DNA of 64,000 bases from NCBI RefSeq assembly GCF_014646515.1, contig NZ_BMNK01000009.1, forward strand, positions 248,001-312,000, given 5' to 3'. Shown here one piece after another: positions 1 to 7,343 of the stretch. Under the pieces are notes generated by a model. It was not told the DNA's origin and searched no databases. It worked only from the letters and a program-made list of their open reading frames with translations. The position numbers and the translations under genes are program-made. Origin of the DNA: Nonomuraea glycinis. GTDB lineage: Bacteria > Actinomycetota > Actinomycetes > Streptosporangiales > Streptosporangiaceae. Every line of letters begins with the position of its first letter. The stretch's first letter is position 1.

Positions 1-562
1 GGGCGATGGCTCCCAGGTTGCGCGGGTCGGTAACGCCGTCCAGGGCCACGATCAGGGGCACCTCGGCCGCGTCGTGGGCGAGCTCGACCAGCTCGGAGGG
101 GTGCGCGTAGTCGTAGGCCGGGATCTGCAGGGCCACGCCCTGGTGCACGGCTCCCTCGGTGAGGCGGTCGAGCTTGTCGCGGGAGACTTCGAGCAGGGCG
201 ATGCCGCGCTCGGTGGCGACCCTGACCGCGTCGCGGACGCGGTCGTCGTTCTCGAGGCGCTGGGCGACGTACAGAGCGTTGGCCGGGACGCCGGCGAGCA
301 GGGCCTCCAGGACGGGGTTGCGGCCGCCGATGTATTCGGGGGCGTCCTCGGAGCGCTTGGGCTTGGCCGCGCCGGGGCGCCGGGCGCCGCCGCGGTCCTC
401 GCGGGCGATGCGCTCGGTACGGGCCTTGTCCTTGAACCAGTGGCGCATCTCGGCAGGCGGGGTCGCGCCCCGGCCCTCGAGCCCGCGGCGCACCTGCCCG
501 CCGGTGCCCTTGGACGGGCCCTTCTTCTTCGCGGGCCTGCCCGACGATCTCCCAGCTGCCAT
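1..562 (-). CDS. rlmB: 23S rRNA 2'-O-ribose methyltransferase RlmB/TrmH family (partial)
   Basis: SpoU/TrmH-family RNA methyltransferase that would methylate a guanosine ribose in 23S rRNA. The first 187 residues are present; the knotted catalytic half runs off the left edge. Residues 1-75 are a basic, low-complexity extension rich in Lys, Arg and Gly, followed by the substrate-binding domain (EYIGGRNPVLEALL) and the start of the SPOUT domain with the family signature LDGVTDPRNLGAIA at the edge. The ATG at 562 is the only sensible start. It is downstream of cysS with a 43 bp gap, the same order as in other actinobacteria, so co-transcription is likely. Confidence 0.93.
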   Translation of the reverse strand, partial: MAAGRSSGRPAKKKGPSKGTGGQVRRGLEGRGATPPAEMRHWFKDKARTERIAREDRGGARRPGAAKPKRSEDAPEYIGGRNPVLEALLAGVPANALYVAQRLENDDRVRDAVRVATERGIALLEVSRDKLDRLTEGAVHQGVALQIPAYDYAHPSELVELAHDAAEVPLIVALDGVTDPRNLGAIA

Positions 563-605
563 GGCACCAAGGGTACTCGGGCCACCGGCCAGCTCATGCC
601 GAACG

Positions 606-1997
606 CTAGCGGCCGAGCTCCCAGCGGGCCCCGTGCGGGGTGTCCTCCACCACGATGCCCGCCGCCGCGAGCTGGTCCCTGATGGCGTCCGCCGCCGCGT
701 AGTCCTTGCGGGCGCGGGCGGCCTTGCGCTGCTCCAGGGCCACCGCCACGAGTGCGTCGACCACCGGCTTGAGGTCCGAGCCGGCCTCGCGCCACTGCGG
801 GGCGCGCGGGTCGAGGCCGAGCACGTCGAGCATGTTCTGGGTCTCGGCCAGCAGGCGGGCGACCGCCTCCTTGTCCCCCTTGGCCAGGGCGACGTTGCCC
901 TCGCGGACCACCTCGTGCACGACGGCGAGCGCCTGCGGGGTGCCGAGGTCGTCGTTGAGCGCGTCGACGAACGCCTGCGGGAGCGGGGCGTCGGCGTCGA
1001 CGTCGTGGATGACCTCCGCCGCCCGGGTCACGAACCCCTCGATCCGCTGGTAGGCCGCCGCGGCCTCCAGCAGGGCCTCCTCGGAGTAGTCGATGGCGGA
1101 GCGGTAGTGCGGGGTCGCAAGGTAGTAGCGCAGCTCGACCGGGCGGACCTTCTGCACCATGTCCGGGATCAGCAGCGAGTTGCCCAGCGACTTGCTCATT
1201 TTCTCGGCGCCGATCTTGAGCATGCCGTTGTGCATCCAGTAGCGGGCGAAGCCGTCGCCGGCCGCCTGGGACTGGGCGAGCTCGTTCTCATGGTGCGGGA
1301 AGACCAGGTCGATGCCGCCGCCGTGGATGTCGAACGTCGGCCCCAGATATTTGGTGGCCATCGCCGAGCACTCCAGGTGCCAGCCGGGACGGCCGGGACC
1401 CCAGGGCGTGGGCCAGGTGGGCTCGCCGGGCTTCTCGCCCTTCCACAGGGCGAAGTCGCGCGGGTCGGCCTTGCAGGACTCGTCGTCGGTGTCGGCGGCG
1501 GGCCGCATGTTGGCCAGCTTCTGGTTGGACAGCTTGCCGTATTCCTGCTCGTACGACATCACGTTGAAGTAGACGTCGCCACCGGCGGCGTAGGCGTGGC
1601 CGCGCTCGATGAGGCGCTCCATCAGCACGATCATCTCCGGCACGTGGCCGGTCGCGCGCGGCTCGACGGTGGGCGGCAGGCAGCCGAGCGTGTCGTACGC
1701 CCAGGTGAAGGCGCGCTGGTTGCGCTCGGCCACCACGAACCAGGGCACGCCCTCGGCGGCCGCCACTCGGATGATCTTGTCATCGATGTCGGTGACGTTG
1801 CGGCAGAACGTCACGTCGTATCCGGAGCGCGTCAGCCAGCGGCGCAGCACATCGAAGTTCACGCCAGACCGGATATGCCCGATATGGGGAGGTGCCTGCA
1901 CCGTGGCGCCACACAGGTAGAGCGACGCCCGGCCGGCTTGGACCGGAACGAATTCACGAATGGCGCGCGCGCTGGTGTCGTATAGGTGCAGGCTCAC
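606..1997 (-). CDS. cysS: Cysteine--tRNA ligase
   Basis: Class I aminoacyl-tRNA synthetase charging tRNA-Cys, 463 aa, normal length. Visible motifs are YLCGATVQ with the first zinc-binding Cys, the HIGH-type PHIGHIRSG near residue 35, WHLECSAM with the second Cys ligand, the zinc-ligand His region HGGGIDLVFPHHENE, and the KMSKS loop (EKMSKSLGN) near residue 268. The C-terminal anticodon-binding region is complete. The start is a GTG with a weak ribosome site. It lies between the PPOX gene (43 bp upstream) and rlmB, all on one strand. The mycothiol ligase MshC is a paralogue, but the length and the full C-terminal domain fit CysS better. Confidence 0.95.
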   Translation of the reverse strand: MSLHLYDTSARAIREFVPVQAGRASLYLCGATVQAPPHIGHIRSGVNFDVLRRWLTRSGYDVTFCRNVTDIDDKIIRVAAAEGVPWFVVAERNQRAFTWAYDTLGCLPPTVEPRATGHVPEMIVLMERLIERGHAYAAGGDVYFNVMSYEQEYGKLSNQKLANMRPAADTDDESCKADPRDFALWKGEKPGEPTWPTPWGPGRPGWHLECSAMATKYLGPTFDIHGGGIDLVFPHHENELAQSQAAGDGFARYWMHNGMLKIGAEKMSKSLGNSLLIPDMVQKVRPVELRYYLATPHYRSAIDYSEEALLEAAAAYQRIEGFVTRAAEVIHDVDADAPLPQAFVDALNDDLGTPQALAVVHEVVREGNVALAKGDKEAVARLLAETQNMLDVLGLDPRAPQWREAGSDLKPVVDALVAVALEQRKAARARKDYAAADAIRDQLAAAGIVVEDTPHGARWELGR

Positions 1998-2040
1998 GAA
2001 CGCAAGGCTAACGCCTCAGCCCGCCTCACATGCCGAATAA

Positions 2041-2427
2041 TCATCCCCGCAACGTCACCTTGTCCGGCTGGATACGCACAATGAGCCGCTCAGCGCCCGG
2101 ATGCTCCTTCCAGGGGTTTCCGGTGTACTTGTGCGCCAACTCCTGAATGAGCGCGCCCTCCGGGTCGTCCTGCACGGTCACCCGGCCGCGCACCTCCACA
2201 TAGCGGTAGGGGCTGTCCGGGTCGATCACCAGGAGGCTGACGCGCGGATCGCGGTCGACGTTGCGCGGTTTGCGCCGCCCCTTGACCGTGGAGAACAGCA
2301 CCTCGTCGCCGTCCGTACGCACCCACACGACCGTCGACTGCGGCCCGCCGTCCGGGTTGAGGGTGGTCACCACGGCGTGGTTCGGCGCGTCGAGGAGTTC
2401 GCGAGCGCGGGCGGGAAGCTCAGTCAT
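2041..2427 (-). CDS. PPOX-class (pyridoxamine-phosphate-oxidase fold) F420/FMN oxidoreductase
   Basis: Small split-barrel protein of 128 aa. The segments NHAVVTTLNPDGGPQSTVVWV, FSTVKGRRKPRNVDRDPRVSL and YRYVEVRGRVTV are typical of the actinobacterial PPOX F420-dependent reductase group. In that family the cofactor (F420 or FMN) binds at the dimer interface; substrates are mostly unknown. The ATG at 2427 follows GGGAGA at good spacing. A longer in-frame start upstream would overlap the divergent membrane gene and has no ribosome site. Same strand as cysS and divergent from the DUF2637 gene. Confidence 0.85.
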   Translation of the reverse strand: MTELPARARELLDAPNHAVVTTLNPDGGPQSTVVWVRTDGDEVLFSTVKGRRKPRNVDRDPRVSLLVIDPDSPYRYVEVRGRVTVQDDPEGALIQELAHKYTGNPWKEHPGAERLIVRIQPDKVTLRG

Positions 2428-2482
2428 GTGTCTCTCCCTTGATCGGTCCTGATCCCTATTGTTCTGTAGGCTCGACAGCGCC

Positions 2483-3871
2483 ATGGAAGTGACTCCCCCC
2501 TCTACGCTGCGCCGCCTGGGCATCGCCTTGGCCGGGCTCGCCGTCGCCGCCCTCACCGGGGCCGCTTGCGTGCTGTCGTTCGACGATCTCCGCAGCCTCG
2601 CCGTGCGCGGCGAGGGCAGACCGGACCTCGCCTACCTCTATCCGGCGGCGTTCGACGCCCTGCTGGTCGTCGCGCTGATCAGCGTGCTGCTCGTACGCTC
2701 GGCCCGGACGCTGGTACGCGTCCAGGCCGCGCTCGTGCTGGTCCTGCTGATCGTCGCGGCCGCCGCCGTGGACGTGCTGGCCGCGCTGCGCTACGACTTC
2801 CCAATCCCGCCGACCGCGGTGGGCGTGGCCGTCGCGCCGTGGGTGATGCTGGCCGTCGCCTTGTGGCTGTGGTTACTGCTGATCAAGCATGTGCAGGCCC
2901 GCAGATCCTCCCCGACCAGCGACGACGGTACGGATCCGCACGACATCGTGCCGTTCGACGCGGGCGTACGCACCGAGGCGGCGCCACGGCCCGGCGGGCA
3001 CCATGAGGGCCCGCCGCCGCTCGTCACGCCGGCCGACGCCGTGCCGCCGCCCAGGAGGGCGACTCCGCTGGAATCGACCCCGGTCGTCGGCCCGACGGCC
3101 GCGCCGGAGACCCCGCCCATCTCGGAGCAGGTCACCCGCTGGCACACGGCTCCCGAGCCCGCACCGGACCCGCGCCCCGACCACCCGGGCGACTCGGAAT
3201 CGGCACGCGGACCCGAGCGAGACGAGCAAGACCGGCGAGACGACACTGCGGAAGCGGCGTTGACGTCCGACACCCAGCCCAACGCCCGGCCCGAGGCCGA
3301 GCCGACGCCGGAAAGGCCAGAGAGGGCAGAGAGGGCAGAGAGGCCAGAGCCCGAGTCCGCCGCCACCTCCCAAGCCGCCTCTGAAGCCGGCCCAGAACCC
3401 GTGGCAGAAGCCGGCCCAGAAACCAAGCCCGAGGCCGAGGCCGAGCCCCAGGCCGAGCCCCAGGCCGAGCCGCAGCCCAAGTTACGGCGCCCGGTTCGCT
3501 GGGGTGACCGTGTCAAGCCGACCGACGTGCTGGTGCATCCCCGCCAGAGCAGGGTCGCGGAGAAGGACGTCGACACCCAGCCGGTCGCCGTCATCGCCGA
3601 CATACCGTCCGCACGCGAGAACGTCCCGGCGGCAGCCTCCCAAGAGGGCCGCGACACCGCCCCCGTACCGGATCCCGACCACGGCGCGGAGGCAGCCGAC
3701 GATCACGAGCGCGGCGACGCCGGCGTTTCCGGGACCGCCGGAGCGGCCCGCTCACGAGACGAGTCGCTGGAGGACACGGCCCCGCACCCGGTCCTCCCGG
3801 ACTCCGGCCCCGCCCAGGACGCCCCCTCAGGCCGCCTGCGCAGCACCCCGCTCCCACCGGAAGACGACTGA
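2483..3871 (+). CDS. DUF2637-type membrane protein with long acidic/proline-rich tail
   Basis: 462 aa. Residues 1-140 hold about four membrane segments with the DUF2637 pattern (LSFDDLRSLAV, YLYPAAFDALLVV). Such proteins are common in actinomycetes and often linked to plasmid transfer or spread genes, but their role is unknown. The rest (about 150-462) is disordered, rich in Pro, Glu, Ala and Asp, with short internal repeats (RPERAERAER, EAEPQAEPQAEPQ). I chose the ATG at 2483 rather than a TTG 24 bp upstream. No clear ribosome site is seen, so a leaderless mRNA is possible. A strong hairpin terminator follows. No conjugation genes are nearby. Confidence 0.75.
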   Translation: MEVTPPSTLRRLGIALAGLAVAALTGAACVLSFDDLRSLAVRGEGRPDLAYLYPAAFDALLVVALISVLLVRSARTLVRVQAALVLVLLIVAAAAVDVLAALRYDFPIPPTAVGVAVAPWVMLAVALWLWLLLIKHVQARRSSPTSDDGTDPHDIVPFDAGVRTEAAPRPGGHHEGPPPLVTPADAVPPPRRATPLESTPVVGPTAAPETPPISEQVTRWHTAPEPAPDPRPDHPGDSESARGPERDEQDRRDDTAEAALTSDTQPNARPEAEPTPERPERAERAERPEPESAATSQAASEAGPEPVAEAGPETKPEAEAEPQAEPQAEPQPKLRRPVRWGDRVKPTDVLVHPRQSRVAEKDVDTQPVAVIADIPSARENVPAAASQEGRDTAPVPDPDHGAEAADDHERGDAGVSGTAGAARSRDESLEDTAPHPVLPDSGPAQDAPSGRLRSTPLPPEDD

Positions 3872-3928
3872 CCCAGGACCAGGACCCAGGACTCACGACT
3901 CAGGCACAGGCGAGGACAGGGGAACGCG

Positions 3929-3961
3929 AAAGGCCCGCTCGGCCTTGCCGAGCGGGCCTTA
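3929..3961 (+). terminator. Intrinsic terminator hairpin
   Basis: Stem AAGGCCCGCTCGG (3930-3942) pairs perfectly with 3948-3960, with a tiny loop. It sits between the DUF2637 gene and the convergent YeaQ-type gene and can serve both. Confidence 0.8.
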
Positions 3962-3998
3962 ACGCAGGTCGCCGTGTCGTTTGGGGTACGGCACGCCG

Positions 3999-4268
3999 TC
4001 AGACGTTGCTACCACGTCGTAGCCCCGCGACGAGGCCGACGCCGACGATGGCCAGCACGACCTGCATCACGAGCTCGATCCAGTCGATGCCGGGGGTCGT
4101 CTCGACGCCGAGCACCTGAGCGAGCAGCGTGCCGACCAGGGCGGCCACGATGCCGACAACGATGGTGAGTATCCAGCCGATGGCCTGCCGGCCAGGAAGC
4201 AGCAGACGACCGATTGCACCGATCACGGCACCGATCAGGATGGCGCCAAGGATGGACTGGATTGTCAT
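3999..4268 (-). CDS. GlsB/YeaQ/YmgE-family stress-response membrane protein (copy 1)
   Basis: 89 aa with three hydrophobic segments and the family pattern GAVIGAIGRLLLPGRQ near the N-terminus plus GIVAALVGTLLAQ in the middle. This is the transglycosylase-associated (YeaQ/YmgE) family, small inner-membrane proteins induced by envelope or general stress; biochemical function unknown. The ATG follows GGGGAGG. It is a tandem paralogue of the next gene upstream, about half identical by eye (both carry PGIDWIE/RGIDWIE). A sigma-B-type promoter pattern lies at 4319-4342. Confidence 0.88.
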   Translation of the reverse strand: MTIQSILGAILIGAVIGAIGRLLLPGRQAIGWILTIVVGIVAALVGTLLAQVLGVETTPGIDWIELVMQVVLAIVGVGLVAGLRRGSNV

Positions 4269-4318
4269 GACACAAACCTCCCCGTGAGGGTGAGCCGTTC
4301 ATCCTCACGGGTGGTGAA

Positions 4319-4342
4319 ATACCCGCTCCCGAGCCTTTATGC
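4319..4342 (-). promoter_or_regulatory. Sigma-B/F-like promoter of YeaQ copy 1
   Basis: Read on the minus strand: GCAT, 14 nt, GGGTAT. This matches the streptomycete sigma-B pattern GNNT-N14-16-GGGTAY. It lies about 50 bp upstream of a stress-type gene. Confidence 0.5.
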
Positions 4343-4364
4343 GCGGGAATGTTGTTTAAGCAGG

Positions 4365-4652
4365 TCAGATGGTAGTTCGGCCGGTTCCGCCGGTCTTGCC
4401 CTGCGCCATTTTCGCCACGATCGCGACACCGATCACGGCCAGGACGAGTTGAAGGATGTGCTCGATCCAGTCGATCCCTCTGGTGTCGGCCCAACCGAAC
4501 GCCTGGGCGATCAGGGTGCCGAGCAGGGCGGCCACGATGCCTACGATCAGCGTCAGGCCGATGGACATGTTCTGCCGGCCGGGCACTATCAGCCGGGCCA
4601 GCGCGCCGACGATGGCACCGATGACTACTGCGGAAACGATCGCGCCGATCAT
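4365..4652 (-). CDS. GlsB/YeaQ/YmgE-family stress-response membrane protein (copy 2)
   Basis: 95 aa, same family and layout as the gene at 3999-4268: GAIVGALARLIVPGRQN, GIVAALLGTLIAQAFG and RGIDWIEHILQLVLAV, then a short basic tail. Three membrane segments are predicted. The 96 bp between the copies carries its own promoter for copy 1, so the two look like a duplicated stress pair with separate expression. The ATG follows GGGGGGAG. A second sigma-B-like element (GGAT-N16-GGGTAA) lies at 4694-4719. Confidence 0.88.
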   Translation of the reverse strand: MIGAIVSAVVIGAIVGALARLIVPGRQNMSIGLTLIVGIVAALLGTLIAQAFGWADTRGIDWIEHILQLVLAVIGVAIVAKMAQGKTGGTGRTTI

Positions 4653-4693
4653 GTGGTAGCTCCCCCCGAGACGTTCACATGTCTGGAGGAGAC

Positions 4694-4719
4694 TTACCCG
4701 ACAAAAGCGCAGATCATCC
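4694..4719 (-). promoter_or_regulatory. Possible sigma-B-like promoter of YeaQ copy 2
   Basis: Minus strand: GGAT, 16 nt, GGGTAA. It differs from consensus only in the last base of the -10. Its value rises because the paralogue has the same type of element. Confidence 0.35.
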
Positions 4720-4811
4720 CTGGTAGACGGCGATCCGTACCGCGCCAGTAACGGACCGCCGCCGTCCAGGGGGTGCGGACCGGAGTCCGCCCATCTACAG
4801 ACGCCCGACGC

Positions 4812-5273
4812 CTACGGATGGTTGACCACGAGCGCGGTGGCGACGGCGGCGACGCCCTCGCCGCGCCCGGTGAGACCGAGCCCGTCCGTGGTGGTCGCGC
4901 TGAGGCTCACAGGAGCCCCCAGAGCCGCGCTGAGCGCCTTCTCGGCCTCCTGGCGCCGGGGAGCCAGTTTGGGGCGGTTACCGATCACTTGGACGGCCAC
5001 GTTGCCGATCTCGAAGCCCGCCTCGCGTACCTTGCGGGCGGCCTCCTCCAGCAGGGCGAGCCCGGACGCGCCCGCCCAGCATGGATCGGCGGTGCCGAAC
5101 AGCCCACCGAGGTCGCCGAGGCCGGCGGCCGAGAGCAGGGCATCGCAGGCCGCGTGCGCGGCGGCGTCGCCGTCGGAGTGTCCGGCCAGGCCGGTCTCGC
5201 CGGGCCAGTGCAGGCCGGCGAGGTGAAGCTGCCGACCAGATGCGAACGGGTGGACGTCGACCCCGACGCCCAC
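4812..5273 (-). CDS. ispF: 2-C-methyl-D-erythritol 2,4-cyclodiphosphate synthase
   Basis: 153 aa, normal length. It catalyses cyclisation of CDP-methylerythritol 2-phosphate to MEcPP in the non-mevalonate isoprenoid pathway. Metal ligands are visible in GVDVHPF (DxH) and GHSDGDAAAHA, and the substrate-binding end TTTDGLGLTGRGEG is present. The start is a GTG only 17 bp after the carD stop, without an obvious ribosome site, so translation probably depends on carD readthrough. ispD, which normally sits between carD and ispF in actinobacteria or is fused to ispF, is not here. Confidence 0.94.
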   Translation of the reverse strand: MGVGVDVHPFASGRQLHLAGLHWPGETGLAGHSDGDAAAHAACDALLSAAGLGDLGGLFGTADPCWAGASGLALLEEAARKVREAGFEIGNVAVQVIGNRPKLAPRRQEAEKALSAALGAPVSLSATTTDGLGLTGRGEGVAAVATALVVNHP

Positions 5274-5290
5274 CCGTGGAAGCTTCGTAT

Positions 5291-5773
5291 TCAGGAGTTG
5301 AGAACCTCGTCGAGCAGGGCTTCCGCCTTGTCCTCATTGGTCTTCTCGGCAAGAGCCAACTCGCTCACCAGGATCTGGCGGGCCTTGGCCAGCATGCGCT
5401 TCTCCCCAGCGGACAGGCCGCGCTCGCGGTCCCTCCGCCACAGGTCGCGAACGACTTCAGCGACCTTGTTCACATCGCCGGAGGCGAGCTTCTCCAGATT
5501 GGCCTTGTAACGACGAGACCAGTTGGTCGGCTCTTCCGTGTGCGGCATTCGCAGGACATCGAAAACCTTCTCAAGGCCTTCCTGACCAACAACATCGCGC
5601 ACACCGACGAGTTCTGCGTTTTCGGCTGGCACCTGGACGGTAAGGTCGCCCTTGTCGACCTTGAGCACCAGGTAGGTCTTTTCCTCACCCTTGATGGATC
5701 GCTTGGTGATTGCTTCGATCCGAGCAGCCCCATGGTGGGGGTAGACGACAGTGTCGCCGACCTGGAAAGTCAT
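5291..5773 (-). CDS. carD: CarD-family RNA polymerase-binding transcriptional regulator
   Basis: 160 aa, full length. The N-terminal Tudor-like RNAP-interaction domain starts FQVGDTVVYPHHGAARIE. The C-terminal helical DNA-binding domain contains NWSRRYKANLEKL, with the Trp that in characterised CarD wedges into the upstream edge of the promoter bubble. CarD stabilises open complexes at many promoters, including rRNA promoters, and is essential in mycobacteria. The ATG follows AAGGGG. Upstream lies a 240 bp divergent control region with several repeats. Downstream ispF is 17 bp away. Confidence 0.95.
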   Translation of the reverse strand: MTFQVGDTVVYPHHGAARIEAITKRSIKGEEKTYLVLKVDKGDLTVQVPAENAELVGVRDVVGQEGLEKVFDVLRMPHTEEPTNWSRRYKANLEKLASGDVNKVAEVVRDLWRRDRERGLSAGEKRMLAKARQILVSELALAEKTNEDKAEALLDEVLNS

Positions 5774-5794
5774 GTGACAAGTACCCCTTCCGCT

Positions 5795-5931
5795 GTACTC
5801 CAGAGTACCACGCGTCCACAGCCTCCCGGAACAGTGAAATCATCATAACTGCAGGTCAAAGGCGCATATTGGGGGTTGACAACCCGTCAACTCTATGAAT
5901 CGCATATGGGGACATAGCTAATGACCTGCAG
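5795..5931. promoter_or_regulatory. Divergent carD / LpqE-like control region with nested repeats
   Basis: Elements seen: inverted repeat GTACTC-CA-GAGTAC (5795-5808) in the carD leader; ten-base inverted repeat CTGCAGGTCA (5849-5858) / TGACCTGCAG (5922-5931); direct repeat CGCATAT (5863-5869, 5901-5907); and at the centre GTTGAC-N5-GTCAAC (5875-5891). The central repeat provides a TTGACA -35 candidate on the plus strand and a TTGACG -35 candidate on the minus strand, back to back. The -10 boxes are weak. Function inferred. Confidence 0.45.
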
Positions 5932-6013
5932 GGGTGCGGATATGACCTTGGAATCAGGTCGATATGGTGGGCGCTGCACATCCCGCATGCGCTAGACCCT
6001 AGGAGAACCCGTC

Positions 6014-6592
6014 GTGACCAGCCGTCGCTGGATTGTCGCCGCCGCCGCGTTCCTGGTAGCCCCTGTTGTGGCCGGCTGTTCTGTCGGATTCGACGCCAAC
6101 ACCGCCACGCCGTACGCCCCGGCCGAAGGTTCCGCCCTCATCGAGCAGGGCTCCTACGGCAAGCAGAGCATCCACATTCCCCAGGCGTTCATCCTTGGCC
6201 CTGACTCGGGCGGGCAGATCCCTTGGCGCGGGTCCGTCCCCGTTTACCTGAACATTCTCAACTCCGGGAGCACTCCGGACACTCTGACGGCGGTCAGCGC
6301 CGGCGCCGCGGCCCAGGCCAAGCTCACCGCGCCCGTCCAGCTGCCGAGCAACCAGCTCGTCAACACCGGCAAGCCGGCCCCCCAGATCATCCTGGAAGGC
6401 CTCTCCAAGGGCCTCAGAGGCGGCGAGAGCATCCGCCTGGACCTCCAGTTCGCCAACGGCGGCACCGTGTCCATGGACGTCCCCGTGGTCACCCGCAGCC
6501 GCGAGTACACCGCCTACCCGGCCGTCCCCGGCGCCATCCCCGCCCCGACCCCCACCGCGACCCCGGAAGCGGCCGAGGAAGAGGCCCACTGA
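6014..6592 (+). CDS. LpqE-like putative lipoprotein
   Basis: 192 aa. Signal peptide with lipobox VVAGC (Cys21), so likely membrane-anchored outside the cell. The mature part resembles a PCu(A)C/DUF461-like beta-sandwich: YLNILNSGSTPDTLTAVSAG, then a strand-rich region and a Pro/Ala-rich acidic tail. The position divergent from carD matches lpqE beside carD in mycobacteria. The usual copper-binding Met/His set is not evident, so copper chaperone activity should not be assumed. The GTG at 6014 follows AGGAGA. A long bidirectional terminator follows. Confidence 0.75.
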   Translation: MTSRRWIVAAAAFLVAPVVAGCSVGFDANTATPYAPAEGSALIEQGSYGKQSIHIPQAFILGPDSGGQIPWRGSVPVYLNILNSGSTPDTLTAVSAGAAAQAKLTAPVQLPSNQLVNTGKPAPQIILEGLSKGLRGGESIRLDLQFANGGTVSMDVPVVTRSREYTAYPAVPGAIPAPTPTATPEAAEEEAH

Positions 6593-6596
6593 CGAG

Positions 6597-6645
6597 CGAA
6601 AACCCTTGTTCAGGTACGGGCTCCGTACCTGAACAAGGGTTTTCT
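6597..6645. terminator. Bidirectional intrinsic terminator
   Basis: Arm 6599-6617 and arm 6625-6643 form a perfect 19 bp stem (AAAACCC... / ...GGGTTTT), extended by two further G-C pairs. It ends both the LpqE-like gene and the convergent regX3 gene. Confidence 0.92.
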
Positions 6646-7343
6646 CAAGCGGCTTCCTCGGTGGCGTCGAACTTGTAGCCGAGGCCGCGCACGGTCAGGA
6701 TGCAGCGCGGGTTGGACGGGTCGGCCTCGATCTTCGCGCGCAGCCGTTTGACGTGCACGTCGAGCGTCTTGGTGTCACCGACGTAGTCGGCGCCCCAGAC
6801 GCGGTCGATGAGCTGGCCGCGGGTCAGCACCCGGCCGGCGTTGCGCAGCAGCACCTCCAGCAGCTCGAACTCCTTGAGCGGGAGCTGCACCTGCTCGCCG
6901 CGGACCGCCACGACGTGCCTGTCGACGTCCATCCGGACCGGGCCGACCGCGAGCACGGCCGTCTCCAGCTCTTCCACCACGTCGCCCTGGCGGCGCAGCA
7001 CCGCGCGGATCCGGGCCACCAGCTCGCGGGAGGAGAACGGCTTGGTCACGTAGTCGTCGGCGCCCAGCTCCAGGCCCACGACCTTGTCGATCTCGCTGTC
7101 CTTGGCGGTCAGCATGATCACCGGGACCTTGGAGCGCTGCCGTAGTGAGCGGCACACCTCGGTGCCGGACAGGCCGGGCAGCATCAGGTCGAGCAGCACC
7201 AGGTCGGCGCCGCTGCGGTCGAAGGCGTCGAGCGCGTCGGGGCCGGTCGCCGCGATCGAGACCTCGAACCCCTCCTTGCGCAACATGTAGGAAAGGGCGT
7301 CGGAGAAGGACTCCTCGTCCTCCACGACCAGGACTCGGGTCAC
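6645..7343 (-). CDS. regX3: OmpR/PhoB-family response regulator (RegX3/PhoP type)
   Basis: 232 aa. Receiver domain: VLVVEDEESF, phospho-acceptor Asp in LVLLDLMLPG and the conserved Lys in MLTAKD. C-terminal winged helix: LPLKEFELLEVLLRNAGRVLTRGQLI and TKTLDVHVKRLRAKIE. It responds to phosphate limitation in related actinobacteria. The GTG start overlaps the kinase stop by 4 bp, giving translational coupling. The order gpm, senX3, regX3 is conserved with mycobacteria; streptomycetes call the orthologues PhoR/PhoP, next to phoU as here. Confidence 0.92.
   Translation of the reverse strand: MTRVLVVEDEESFSDALSYMLRKEGFEVSIAATGPDALDAFDRSGADLVLLDLMLPGLSGTEVCRSLRQRSKVPVIMLTAKDSEIDKVVGLELGADDYVTKPFSSRELVARIRAVLRRQGDVVEELETAVLAVGPVRMDVDRHVVAVRGEQVQLPLKEFELLEVLLRNAGRVLTRGQLIDRVWGADYVGDTKTLDVHVKRLRAKIEADPSNPRCILTVRGLGYKFDATEEAA

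Noticed and set aside
606..1997. MshC (mycothiol ligase) instead of CysS
   Set aside because: Full CysS C-terminal domain, 463 aa and the cysS-rlmB context.
2427..2556. Longer N-terminus for the PPOX protein
   Set aside because: Would overlap the divergent DUF2637 start, lacks a ribosome site and adds non-conserved sequence.
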